Shown here one piece after another: positions 50,879 to 63,869 of a stretch of 64,000 bases of DNA. The notes under the pieces were generated by a model. The model saw nothing but the letters and a program-made list of their open reading frames with translations, was not told the origin of the DNA and did not search any database. The stretch is from the NCBI GenBank assembly GCA_027574665.1, contig CM050651.1:7627501-7691500 (forward strand), read 5' to 3'. This stretch comes from Rhynochetos jubatus (lineage: Eukaryota > Chordata > Aves > Eurypygiformes > Rhynochetidae). Every line of letters starts with the position of its first letter. The first letter of the stretch is position 1. The position numbers were made by a program, and so were the translations under genes.

Positions 50879-53800
50879 AACCCATATTATGTGATATAAA
50901 ACACTTGGACTCGCATATCCATTTCACTCTTTTTCTGTTATTGCCAGATAGACATTGCTAACGAGTTATCCTAAGCACAAGCATAAGCCTACATCATGTT
51001 TTGTACTGTGGACATGAATTTTATATGTCCATAGGGGTTTTTTAAGCAGAGTTTGACAATATTCAGCCATGGGCATGTTTGGCATAAGAAAAGAGCTTTA
51101 TGAAAAAAGAGCAACCTTCTCACCTGCTTTGCAAATTATTTCTTGTGATTAAAGCGACAGTGAAAATAAGGCAAATCGCAGCTGTTTGTTACCATTTAAA
51201 AAAAAAATGTCAAGAATGCAAGCCTTGTAGCGAACAAGTACTACAATAGGTGACATAACTCACGCGTCTCCAAACACTTATAAGATGTTTAGGAATTTGT
51301 TCTCAGTAAGAGATAAATGGGAATTTCTGCATTTGATAATAAAGAAGCACTCAGCCTCTCAGTTTTTTAATTGCTACACTCCCACATGGTTGCTTCCACA
51401 ATGCAGACCAGTGTAAAGGATAGAGGAAACGTAGAGCGCAGCGTCTGCCAGACTTACTTCTATGCATCTCTAGTATCTGAGCTAGTAGGCTGGACTCAGG
51501 ACAAATGCAACTTCAGAGCTTAAAAGGCCAGTGGTGCGATCAATTTTACGCCTGCTTTTTGATGGGATGCGGGTTGTAGGATGCCAGCCTTTACTGGCAA
51601 TAGGAGATGCCTGTATGTGGGGCTCAGAATAGCTGACTCCTATTCCTTGTGCAGTTAACCCATGGTGGACACACCAGCCTTGCTATCTACAGAATCTCAG
51701 CCTGTCCGGCTCAACTTTCAGACCTTCTGTTCATTGTAAACAGAGACCTCGGAATCTAGACCCAGCATTTTTGCAGAAATTATTGTTATTGCTAGTTCTC
51801 CCGTTTGGGATGTTACAAGATAATATTAGAACATGCTTCAGCCTCAAATACCAGCTTGCCATTTGCAGTGCATGATATTAGCTGAAAATTTCCCAAGACA
51901 AAAGCACATGCTATGAATTGGTTTAAATCTACTATCCTTATTTTAGATTCTTGTAACATAATGAAAACTGCAGCGGGTTTGAATTTTGTTTTCCTTTATA
52001 TTCTAAAGCTAGTATTTGTTTTGGCTTAAAGAAAATTGTGAGAAATACTGATATACTTAAAGAGAACACATTTAAGTGCTTTTTGAGGACAGCAATGAAC
52101 CTTAGCAGTGAGATCCTGCTCTATGAGAGGCTCTAAAATTGCAATATACAAATACTTTACTGAGGTTTAAGTACAGGGGTGTAAAATCAGTTACACGCCC
52201 AAAATGTGTGTAGTCCAGTGTGATATCCAGTTAAAAATGGCTAATGCATAAGGAAAAAATCATTGTCAAAATTTAAAGGCATCAGTTTATACTCCCATCT
52301 ACGATTTCTAGTGACATCACACACCATGAAACAATAACATCTAATAAAGTTTGTTCAATTCACCAGAAGTTTTAAAGTATGTTCAGAAAGACCTTCCCTC
52401 ATCAGCGCTGTCTGACTTGATCCTTGAAATCCTAAATCTGACAGTCATTCACTTCTTTTTTACTTCTCTTTCTACCACACAGAACAGCATCTTTGCTTTT
52501 CCTTCCCAGCCTGCAGCCACAACATGCATCAGCCATACCAAAACTCTGAAATATTTTATGTAGAACATTCCCTATATTCACTGGGAAGTACCAGAAACTG
52601 TGAGTCCTGATGTAAGTTTTCAATAAAATAATGAAATTAGATCCTAGCTAGCCAGGAACAGCGTACATTTCAGAACTCCATAACTCCATGGCTACAGGCA
52701 GTATAATTTCATAGTTCTCAGCATATGTGAAATTCAGGAGCTACTCAGAAACATAACTTGCAGTTCCTGGAGGTAAAGTGAAATGCCTATTCCTTGCATG
52801 TATCGAAGTTTGTCTTCACTAAAACGTTATACATTACAGAGAGATACTTCTGATACCTGACATAAGGTCTTCTTTCAGGGAATCAGTGCTATGTTATTAT
52901 TAAAAGAAATGTTCCATTCTAAACCTTATGCAAGGGCAGAGTAATTTTTGGCCTTGGTCTTCACAGAGTAAATTCATTAGTTTGAATTTGGGTTTTTTTA
53001 TTAATGCTAAAAGTCAGGAAAAAAAGCCAGGACTGAACCCCATAATGCCATTGCTCTGCTATTTGGAAAAATTTGCTTGTCTATACTTTAAGCTCCCTGG
53101 GAGAAAGTCTGTCTTTCCAGCAGTTTCAGACTGTGTACAAGACAATAGAAACAGTTCTGGAATATAATAAATGCTTAACAATATTAACCGTGGCAGTGGA
53201 TTCAGTTCTGATCCATGTAATTGGAGAGTGTGTCCAGATGCTGCAATGATGCATACCTTGTAAATACATATAATGATAAACAGATAATAAAGGGTGAATT
53301 AAACAAGTTGATGGTTTTGGCCTTGTTGGTAGCTGGCAGTTAGGGAGTGTACGTGAAATAAACCATCACTATTAACACTGACTGGCACTTTACCATTTCC
53401 AAGGAGTTCCAAGATGTTGACTTTCTCACTTCTGGGAATGATCCCTCTGGGGCAGCATTCAAAGCCTAGACAGGTTGATGCGGTAAAGCCTTAATGCGTA
53501 ATGCCCGAATTTTTATGATTTGCAATTAATTTCAACTTTGGAAGCTGTCAGTTCATCCCTTTTTCCGAATAGTAAAGGAGAAGTGTTTTTTAGATTATTT
53601 TCTCATAAAATAATTGCAGAAGGATGACCACTTCCAACACAAAACCCAGGCACAACTTTACTAGGTAGCTTAAGGGAGATATAGGCCTTCCTCCTAATTT
53701 ATCAACATGTTTATTTATCTCATGATATCCCATGTCTCAGGCACTGCACAGACCATCCTCTAGGTTTAGCAGTACACAAACTCTGAAAAAAGCTATTTAA

Positions 53801-56800
53801 CTGTTCAGTTATATAAAACAGTTTCATCTGAAACAACAGCAATGAAGGGTAAGAATTATCCTGGCTGTGCCAATGGATTTCCTGTCTGTTTCTTAAATCT
53901 CCAAATTTCAAGTCTCCTATGTAAGAAAATTTATCTGTTACTTATTCTGAGACTATAGGTGACAGGGTTTCCACAAAAGTGCATCAATGCCTATTTAATA
54001 TTAAATATGATCACAGGTGCTTTATGAAAATGTGATGCACTTGAAAATGGACTTTATTGTTCTTTCTCTGGTGGTCACAATGTCCTGTGATGGAAGGTGT
54101 AAAGAAAATTCAAGGTATTAGTGATAGTCACTTGGTAGTATTCCTCATTTTCCTGGTTTCTTTGGATTACAGCACATGCTGGTCTATTTGAAATAAAAAG
54201 TAAGGACACTCCTGATATAGGAACGTGCCTTTTTGCTAGGACTGGGCATTGATGTGTGGGAGTCTGTTACAATAAAGAGAGCTAGAAGACAGCTGAATGA
54301 AACCTGAGATAAAAAGGAACTTCTTTGTGCTAAATGTTTCAAACGAAGGCATTTTGCCAAAGCATGCGTGCATCATAGCACGCTACTTATCTGGGTGAAG
54401 AAATCACCCAAGTTCCACTTCTTGCACACTGATAGATCAGCTCTGAGCCATCAATTATCCTCAGCAACGTGCCCAGGACTGCTGCTGTCAAATGCACAGT
54501 AAAGACTGCTGCCCGCCAAGGCCTGTTTGAGGATCTGGGCTCTGGTTTCTCCCAGAATTACATTTTTGGATGTGTGTGACACAACAGACTGAGTTATAAT
54601 GAGCACGGAGTTCAAAACCTGGCACTGGTGCCTTCTCTTTTTCCAAAGTCAAGTGTAAAGTCTTAGGGCCCTATTAATGAAAAATCCATCCCATGGCTGG
54701 ATCACAGAAAAAGGAGGGCCCCAAATTATGAGCAGGATCTGTTATAAAAGCCATGTGTTCATGTAAAAATATGATGGAATATGGGCACAGAAAGTTACAT
54801 GTGGATTTCACTAGATGCATAGGGATTCCTGGTATGCACGTAAATTTATATGTTTTACTTAGAGACACAATGCAAAGGGTCAGGAGGCTGTAAATATGTT
54901 TCCTTGCTGCATAAAGTGGGGTGATAAGCAATGACATGTCAAAATCCCTGAAAATCAAGCCTGAGGGCTAAATACAGCTTGAAGCAGGACAGCCAAACAC
55001 AACTGTCCATGTATGGACAGTAGAGCTGAAAAACGCCGCAAATTATGGAAGATACAGTGATTCTTACTTTTCTTTATTCTGCCTAATGTTTTTTGTATCT
55101 AAAGAGTGTAACCAATCACTCTTGTGTGATACATCAACCATGCTCCTGGACAATCTGGGGGCCTGTTAATAGTTTATACCTATCTGATTATTTGACATAG
55201 GCTGCAGGAGTAGTCTACACCTGTTATTTTTAGAAAGACAGCTAAGCAGTCCTGAAACGTAAAGGCATACTAGGAGTATGTTATTGTTCTCAGGAAAAAT
55301 AGTTGTTTTGCCAGTGATAACAGCAAGTTAACATACTCACTTTTATTTCTTTTTACTGTTTTAATCAAAGAGTTAAGGGAAAGATAAGACAGAAGAATTT
55401 TCCATCAGAAAATATCGCTTTGTTAATATTTTTAGCCCTAGCCAACTTATGCAAAGCAGACTATTCTACTTTTCTGTAATATATTTAATGTCCCATATAT
55501 CTGCTTATTCTTTCATGGAGAGCCTGGATTATAATAAAGTGCTCTAAAATTTTTTATTTTTATTTTCAATAACAAATCAGGGTGGGTTCATGCTGCTCAC
55601 TTTTTGAAAGTTGTACCTATAGCCAAACCTGCTCAGCTACCTTTCTCTTATAGCTGCATGTGCGCAGTCTTCACCTACCGTTAACCCCCGGTGTGGTGGG
55701 CTTTGTGAATTAGGCAATGCAGAAGTCATGAGAGGACTTCTGGGAAGGACACCTGAGGCTACTTTTGTAAGGCTGCTTTCGGAAGAGCCCTTTCTCCTTA
55801 GCATACGCGTTGTCCTACTGTAGGGAAAGGCAGAGAGGAGTGAGGCCAAAGCATATGGTCCTGTGGCAATTCTGGATAACAGCTTTGCTCTTTGAACTAC
55901 TTGAATTTGCGATAATTTATGTCATCCCAAAGCTTCTAAATTATGTCTAAAGCACCTCTATCCTCTTTGGTATGGATTCTTACTAAAAAGCATGAAACAT
56001 GAGCCATTGTGACTGAAAACTAGTCTTTCTCACCAGCATGAAGACCTCAACTATTTGTTCTGTACATGAAACAACATGACAGCACCTTTCAGCTTCTTAC
56101 TGTGTAAGCATGTCACGGCAGCTGGAAGAAATGTTAAGCCAGCTGATTCAAGCAGGTCACCCAGGCTCTACGCAGGTCATGTAGATCTTCAGCGCTGCTG
56201 ACGCTGCATAGATTTTACACACGACTAAAAGGACAAATTACAGCTCCAGAAGCAGAGCTTCGTGTTGTGTCATCACAGAAATGCAGCCTAGCTATACTGC
56301 CAGCCAACATTGCTGGTGAAGACCACTTTAATGCTATAGAATAAGTTGTGTCAAAGTATAATGGCCTTCAACAAAGGCAAAGGGAAACAAAAGCACCTTT
56401 GCTCAGATGCTAATTTCATATTACCGGGGTCTTTAGGCAGAATGTGTGCAGAGGACCGTCTTGGGATCTTAGAAATAGAGGGGAGTAGAAACAGTTGTCA
56501 GAGTCAACGTGTTCCATATACCTTGAGAATCTATTAAGTGGTTCATTAATTACTGGTGCCTGTATAACAGAGACGAGAGTGAAAAACTAGCAGTCTGTTT
56601 GTAGAGTCAACAAAGGGGAGGAAAATAAACATCACCAAGGCTGCAAATATGTCACAAAAGGTTTAAAAATGCAAGTTTCCAGTGGAACAGAAGGTTTCGT
56701 TAAAATTATGACTTTAGCTCTGGAAAAGAATTCAGTTAGAAAACAGGTGGTTGTCATAAAAATTGTGTTTATTAGGAAAAATCACAGTGTTGTCTGTTGC

Positions 56801-57683
56801 AAAGTAGGAATAAGTCTCTCCAATACCTTCCAAGCATCCCAACTGGCAGGTTTTATTTAATAAACTAGGGTAATAAATACACTGTATAACCACATGATGT
56901 ATGTGTAATATTACTATACATGTAAAAAATGCTGTAAACATAAGGATTTTTTTGTATTGTACCATCTATGAGAAATCGACTCCATCCTCTGAAAAAGTTT
57001 GTCATTGAAAAGACAAAGTAAGTTACAATTAATGTGCATAAACTGACAGAATGCCCACTTCTGCAAGATGGTGCAGAGCTTTCTCTCTACTATCACTATC
57101 CCTACTATCCCTACTGTCCCTAGGACTGCAAATTCCTTGAAATAATCGCTTAAGCATTTTGCAAGAGATAAGATTTCCTTACATCCTTAACATTTTCAGA
57201 AAGAGAAATGAGTATTTTCATGGACAGATGGCTCAGACAATATAGGTAATGCTGTTTGGGATTTATGTGGGACAGCAGGATAGATGAGTTCCCTTTATAC
57301 ATCACCCAGCTAGGAAAAAAGTAAAATTATGACAGGGCTCCCTCTGTCCCATCTTGAATAGGAGATAAGAGCGAAGAGGAGATGACATTTGGGTTTTCCA
57401 TGAAATGCAGTTGGAAGCTGGCTGGAAAATGACTGCTTTTCATGTGTGTTAAAGGGCATATTCATAGCAATGTACACTTTCCCCTCAGATACTAGGTAAG
57501 TGTTAACAAACCAGCTGAACAGTTTATGAAATCGGTTTTATCTATTTTCAGTTTTCCCATTCTCAAGGCCTGCACATGCTGTTCTGTAAGCTGTAGACGC
57601 TTTAGCTGTGACTCTCAGTACAACATACACTTCTGTTGCAAAAATCGAATATTGTCCTATTGTTGGCAGGAGGTCCTAAGTAG

Positions 57684-57746
57684 AAAACAAAACAAAATAA
57701 ATAAATCAACTGTGATAAAAAGTAACAACAACAAAAAACAAACAAG
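57684..57746. repeat. A-rich low-complexity tract
   Basis: AAAACAAAATAAATAAAT-type and ACAACAAC-type words with a short unique interruption. No retroposon body was recognised to its left. Confidence 0.75.
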
Positions 57747-58861
57747 AGTACTCTTCTCTTGCCATCTTGCAAAACAAAATCCTTCAGGCGTGATTTATTA
57801 GTCAAACCAGCTATGGACAGTTAATAGTGTACATCTGGATCTAATGAACAAATACACAGCCAAAATCAATTTTTTCCCAGGGTTTAAGTGAAGTAATTCA
57901 TCTGTGCTTTAACAAAAGCTTTTATTTCCACATGAAGAGGTGGGCAGCCATTCAATCTGACATGATTTAAATACTTTCAGTCACTTAAATTGCCCAATAT
58001 TTTCATGTTACCTTGAAAAATAATGGAGAGGAGCATGTGTGTGCAATTTTGACATCAGTAAAAGTACGTCTCTACCTACAAAATGTTTAATATATATAAA
58101 TTTGTATACAAATATTTATGAGTCTCTTATGCACAGAGAAAGTAATACACTTGCATTAACATGAAACATCACAATGAATTAGGATCATAAATAACAGAAA
58201 GTATATGTGGAATTAAAAGGCCGGGATAGTCTTTACTCATCTCTAGAGCCTTCTGGGCAGAAAAGCTCATTTTGAAAGCAGATGCTCCTGCCTAGTACAA
58301 CAGAATTTCTGTTTAAGTTTTTGAGTGGATGTTCACTGCTTTCAGCAAGGATTTTTAGCAATGCCTCCCATCATTAATTGCCCAGATTTTGTTGCAGGCG
58401 CATCAGTAGAAACAGGAAGACCTGTGCTTAAGGAAAAAGCTCAGTAAGAATTTCTCTCTGCCCTTTATGTAATATTTCAGTATGTCTAAGCGATGCGAGA
58501 AGGCTCACCGAAGTCAATAGAACTACTGACATGTTTAAAGTAAAACACGTGTGTGACTGTTTGTAGAACCGGAGTCAGTGATTTTAATTCTCTTTAACAG
58601 TGGCTTAACCCTTAATATCATACAGCTAGCAGGCTGCTTTTCTTTTACTTCTTTTTTTCTTGGAAGCATGCCACAATTCTTTTAAAGGAGCTTTTGAATT
58701 AGTCTAGCATCATTGCTAAGCAGCACAGCAGAATATCAGGCACTGTTGTGGATTTTTTTCCAATTAATTTAGGATTTGCAGTTGAATATAGGTGACACAA
58801 TTTAACATATGAATAATCCATGAACTATTAAACAGCAAAATTTCAGTGGAGGGGTTTCTTT

Positions 58862-58926
58862 AAAAAAAAAAAAACAAAACCAGAAACCAACCAACAAACA
58901 AAAAACACCAAAAAAACCACCAAAAT
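58862..58926. repeat. A/C-rich low-complexity tract
   Basis: A run of A passes into CAAAACC, CCAACCAAC and CACCAAAA words. It is the strand mirror of the T/G-rich tracts at 231-274, 36604-36681 and 60180-60218. Confidence 0.85.
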
Positions 58927-60179
58927 GTTTCAAACGTATGCCAAACATTTACAGGATTGTTAGCAGCAAGTGGCTGAAAGCAAGCTGGAGAACTGCAAAT
59001 AAAGCAACTTTAGCTGATGGATCATTTAAATCACCAAATAACGGCTGATGACATCCTCATGTTCAGGTAGCCTTTCCTGACTTTGTTAAAGCTTCACACT
59101 GTTTTTTGGTTCTGAAGATCTCTTACAGCAGTAGAACAATGATCTCTGAAGGAGGTGGACCTAGTCAGTAGTTTGCTTGCTCTGGAACTTAAACGAACAC
59201 ATTTTTTCATGCAAGAAATTCAGTTAGAGCTCGCAACCATACAGGAAAGAGAAATGTTTTGTAGGACATATTTGCATTGGTAATTGGCATGGCTCTTCTT
59301 ACACATTATTCATTTTCTGTAAAGAACTAATCCTTAAGTTAAAAAAAAGCTAATGAAGAGAAAAAGTACTTCCATCCTTTCAGTTTAGCTTCCTCACATT
59401 GTAAAGCAATCAGATATTACAACAGTGGAAGCTGAAAAAAGGTGTCATCATAATGCAATATTTATCTCCAACTACATAAAAAGTTAAATGGGCTAAATAT
59501 TGACTTCACTGTCTCTGTTCTTTCTAAATATTGCCCAGAGTGACACACAAGACCAAGAATTATTCAGCAGTCTAATAAGGACAATTCTACATGCCTCCAA
59601 CAGACCTTTGTGAGCTCGTAACTAAAATGTGTCGTGTTTGAATACTGTAGCTAGTTTTACCCATTATTTATTATCTGATCTTGGCTACTGCCCAATAGCT
59701 ATTTTTTTTAGGCAGTTTTTATGGTGTATTGGAAAAGGCTGCAGTCCAGCTTTCCATGCTACCAAATAGCAAACTGTAAACTTATGAGTAGTACCTAACA
59801 GGAGCTACTACCATTCAAACTACTGTGGTTGGACAAGTCATCCTTATTCCCAAAATAACATTCTACAGAATTTCCTTAAATTATATTTTACTTCCTTTAT
59901 CATATACCTTAGTAACTGAGATATGCATAAATAAGGTACATGAAATAGCAGATTCACTTCCTATTGGAAGTACATCCAAGTCCTGAAACAGTGCAATAGC
60001 TGGGGTAGGTTAACTGCTTCCAGCCACTGCTTAGGGACCCTATGACCATAGGTGCTCTCATGAACATTCATTTATAATGGATTTCCAAAACTGTTTCATT
60101 TAACATGTTTTATAATGATGACTTTTTTTTTAATAACCAGAAAGAAGTAATCAATGATTTTACAGATGAAGGGGGTCAG

Positions 60180-60218
60180 GTTTTGGGGGGTTTTTGTGGT
60201 TTGTTTTTATTTTTTTTA
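60180..60218. repeat. T/G-rich low-complexity tract
   Basis: GGTTTTGGGGGGTTTTTG followed by T-rich sequence. It resembles the tract at 36604-36681. Confidence 0.8.
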
Positions 60219-61039
60219 GCAAGAAGCATTGGGATTATTTTCAGCTTTGATTGCTATGACAGACTAAATTAAGAATGGCAGACATTTTAGTGGGTTCTCA
60301 GCTAATTGTGTATCTGGAGATGTAATGAAGGTTTGAAATATTTCTTCCCCTGGGATGTGAGAGTTCTGCCTGTTACAATAGCATACTTCTTTCATGCTTG
60401 ACAGTTGAAGGGCTTTTTTAAATAATGGCAGGAAGTCCAGAGCTTTTCTAGGTACTCCTTTCCTTTCAGTATGCCGGATGCCCTGGCACCAGAGAGGCTT
60501 TGAAACCTTCTCCTGTTTCTTCAACACTTGATGGTGATTGTTCAACTGGAGATTTACAGCTGAGCTGAAACTCGAAGCTTTCAAATAGTTGAAGTTACAG
60601 AAGGTTGAAATGGTGCTGGATTCACTGAAGTGATAGTGTTATCAGCATCTGATGGCTGATGAACAGTGAAATGAGATGGTAATTTCAGCATTCCAACCCT
60701 CAGATGTTCCTACCACCAAAAATATTAACACAACTCAAACAAAAAGCTATTTAGAGGCCTTATCTTCTGCATATGTTTGTGTATGTTTGAGCTCTAACCA
60801 CATCAGTAACATTACTAGCTTTAAGGGAATATCTCCTGTGATAGTTTATTGCACACACAAGTACTTGCAGGATGAAGGATTCCGTTATCTCTGAGAGGAA
60901 GCAGCCCAAGAAGCCATGAGGGAAGAGACTTCCTCCCCCTGCTCTTGGAGATGGTCCCATCCCATCAGGGCGGAGAATAACTGGGGGGTGGGAAGGGGCA
61001 TCTCTGCAACATTTTTGTGACTTGGGCAGTGTTTTCTTT

Positions 61040-61675
61040 CACAGAATGGCAGCATCACAGAGTGGCTGAGGTTGGCAGGCACCACCAGAGATTGTCTAGT
61101 CCAACCCCCCTGATCAAGCAGAGTCAGCTAGAGCAGGTTGCTCAGGACCACCTTGCTCAGAAACTTGTGCTATGGGTTGATTACCCTCACATTAAAAAAG
61201 TGTTTCCTGATGTTCAGAGGGAACCTCCTGTGTTTCGGTTTGTGCCCGTTGTCTCTTGACCTGTCACTGGGCACCAGCAAGAAGGATCTGGGTCTGTCTT
61301 CTTTACTCCCATGAGGTATTTATACACATTGATGAGATCGCCTGAGCCTTCAGTCCTCCAGGCTGATCAGACCCAACTCTCAGCCTCTCACAGGGAAGAT
61401 GCTCCAGTGCCTTCATCATCTCTGTGGCCCTGCGTGGAACTGTCTCCAGTATGTCCTTCCTTCCTCCACTGGACAGCCCAGCAGTGGACTCAGCCCTCCC
61501 TGTGTGTCTCGCTAGGACGAGTCAGAGGGTAAGGCTCAACATTCTCCTTGACATGCTGGCAACTCTGGCAATGCTCTACCTAATTCAGTCCAGAGAGCTA
61601 ATGTCCTGCTTTGCAGCGAGGGTGCATTGCTTTCAGTAAAGGTGATACAGGTCTGCTAAAATCTGGGGTCCTTTA
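61040..61675 (-). mobile_element. CR1 LINE, 5'-truncated, decayed
   Basis: CR1 is the main non-LTR retrotransposon of birds and other sauropsids. The element lies on the minus strand with its 3' end near 61040, where CACAGAATGG and CACAGAGTGG stand for its diverged terminal octamer repeats. Translating the minus strand gives GDLINVYKYL at 61313-61342 and, in a shifted frame, NIRKHFFNVRV at about 61180-61212; both belong to the C-terminal end of the CR1 ORF2 reverse-transcriptase protein as I know it. One frameshift separates the two and a stop follows the second, so it cannot be active. Similarity fades near 61675. All of the endonuclease and most of the reverse transcriptase are missing, as in most CR1 copies. 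Subfamily not determined. Confidence 0.93.
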
Positions 61676-62050
61676 GGAGACTGTAGTTGGTCAGGCATTA
61701 TGAAGGTTCCAAGCTGCACATAAAACTCTAAACCACACCCTTATCTGTCCCCTTGTCTCCCCTCCATCCACTGTTCCAGTGCAAGAGCCAAGAAAAAAAG
61801 GTGCGAGTTCTGTGAATGAACAACTTCACATCTCATGTGTAGCAATGGAGGGTTTTGTTGCTGCTTGCTCCTTTAAAGCCACAATACGGCATTTGAAGTG
61901 ACACTGAAAAATTGCAAAACAAGTGTTTCTGCAGTTATAAATAAAAGGGGAGATAAGGTTGGAGATGATTTATGTCTGTGGGAAGGAGAGGTTACTATAG
62001 ATACATGAAAGGAAAACTGTGAAGCTTTATTAACTAAAAGACATAAAAGG

Positions 62051-62082
62051 ATTACATCAGGGATAAAGTTCCCTGATGTAAT
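62051..62082. other. perfect 13-bp hairpin, 6-base loop
   Basis: ATTACATCAGGGA at 62051-62063 pairs perfectly with 62070-62082 across the loop TAAAGT. It is not followed by a T run on the plus strand, and this is not bacterial DNA, so it is not called a terminator. Probably a palindromic mutation relic or a structural motif of unknown role. Confidence 0.85.
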
Positions 62083-62181
62083 AACAGTAAAAAAAGGAAA
62101 TGTTATTCCAGAGATGAAACTAGTTCAACATCTGAACAATATTTTCAAACTGTAAAATACTCTCTCAGTAGTGATTCTTCC

Positions 62182-62224
62182 ACTCATTAGTCTTTCTCTC
62201 ATTAGACTTTCTCTCATTAGTCTT
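62182..62224. repeat. 15-base tandem repeat, about three copies
   Basis: The unit CTCATTAGTCTTTCT is repeated with one substitution (GACTT for GTCTT in the second copy). Confidence 0.85.
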
Positions 62225-63708
62225 ATTGCTATTATCCACAATGTCCCTATTCAGATGTGAATTTGTACTGATAATAATTCCCACACCTTTAAGAACAGGC
62301 TTTATGTGGAAAAGGGAAAAATTAAAAAGAAAATCCTTTGGCAGATAATCTCTTTTTATCTTTGTTAAATAAAAGAGAATGGCGGCATTAAACTGTCAAA
62401 AACCAGCCCCAAATCTGGGCAAAGATGGAGTATAATTTATTTTGTTAAACACTAACATGTAATAAGCTAGGATAAAAAGAGATTAGTAATGTCTTTGAGA
62501 AGATCAAATTATGATATGTCTTGAATTATCTTTTTGAAATTATTAAAATATTCTTAAAATTAATTTAGTCTGAATTATTGTAACAGAAAACCAGTATTTA
62601 ACAGGAACAGTGTATCAGCATCTTGCTCCTATTCTGGCATATACAGTTTACCGTAGTAAATCACGCATACACAGAGGCATACACAGAAATGTATGTAGTT
62701 ACATATTCACCAGGCATTTCTATTTTCATAATATTTTTTTATATTTACATTTCTAACACAGCACAATATCCAATTTCTAAGAATCCTATTAAGTCTAGCA
62801 AGAATGAACCTGTGTTTAGGAAAAACGTAAATGACATTGCCTAAAACTAGCTTGGCAACTTTTTAGGCTGAAAAGAATATGTTGCAAACACGAATCAGAA
62901 GATCACTTGCACCATTTTATTTATAACCAAAAGCCATTATTTAGATATTAAGTTGTGTAAACCTTCAAAATAAACTGAAATTTCTTTGGTACCCTATATT
63001 TTTACAATAATACTGTTTAGGCAGGTGGATTGCTATCTACCTTCCTAACTTGATATCCAGTCACAAAATATAGACTTGCCAGCCTCCCACCCCTGCTCTG
63101 TGTGTTTGCAAGCAACGTGCCATGAAAACAGAAAATTACTGAAACCACTATTTACCAGAAATCTTTGTACTTCTCTTCAAAGAGAAAGGGGTAAAAGAAT
63201 TATTCAAATTATAAATGAAAAAGTCTATCAAATCAACTGGACGTTCTGTTTCCACATTTAGGATAGTTCATTACAGTACCTTTTCAGTGTTGCTTAGCCT
63301 CTGGGTACCTTACGTCCTGGAAATCTAATAAAATATTCTAGCAGAAACCTATAAATAAAAGAAGTCTGTGGTTTTCTTCACTAAGACCCCCACCCCAAAC
63401 CTTAAAAATTACTTGCAGTTTAAAAGTTTTTACAGTTTATCAAGTTACATTGAGAAGAATGTTTTTACTGCTATTTATGAGTCCATAATACAGGGTTTTA
63501 TAAGACAATTTTGACCTAAAGCATCTTCAATAAAACATTAAGAAATTACTTTGTAGGAGCAAAACTCTATAAATTACAGCTTGTTGTGGTTTAACCCCAG
63601 CCGTCAACTAAACACCACACAGCCGCTCACTCACTCCTCCCTTGGTGGGATGGGGGAGAGAATCAGCAGAGAAAAAGTGGGAAAACTCATGGGCTGAGAT
63701 AAAGACTG

Positions 63709-63714
63709 TTTAAT
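63709..63714 (-). terminator. polyadenylation signal of the LTR
   Basis: TTTAAT on the plus strand reads ATTAAA on the sense strand, the common variant of AATAAA. The R/U5 junction would follow within about 20-30 bases. Confidence 0.5.
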
Positions 63715-63862
63715 AGGAATAGCAAAACAAGGAATTCATTCACCACTGCCCATGGGTGTTCAGCCATGCCCAGGAAAGCAGGGGCCCATCACACGTGATG
63801 GTTACTTGGGAACATAAATGCCATTAACCCTGAACATCCCCCTCTTCCTTCTCTTCCCCAGC

Positions 63863-63869
63863 TTTATAT
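63863..63869 (-). promoter_or_regulatory. TATA box of the LTR
   Basis: TTTATAT on the plus strand reads ATATAAA on the retroviral sense strand. It lies about 150 bases upstream of the polyadenylation signal, as expected for a U3 promoter. Confidence 0.6.

Larger units (their letters stand above)
50017..61039. other. AT-rich unique sequence, no gene seen
   Basis: No frame exceeds about 106 codons, and the longest (60264-60584, minus) is unrecognised. Simple repeats are listed separately. A small (CCCTACTAT)-like tandem occurs at about 57089-57122. A few CpG words cluster near 55665-55830. Confidence 0.6.
61676..63581. other. AT-rich unique sequence between CR1 and LTR
   Basis: Only short unrecognised frames occur. 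It contains the hairpin at 62051-62082 and the tandem repeat at 62182-62224. No ERV internal sequence and no primer-binding site were seen next to the LTR. Confidence 0.6.

Noticed and set aside
60885-61085. Minus-strand frame of 66 codons
   Set aside because: Its start lies in the decayed end of CR1 and the rest is unrelated DNA, so it is a chance frame.
62051-62082. Possible intrinsic transcription terminator
   Set aside because: No T run follows the stem and the genome is not bacterial.
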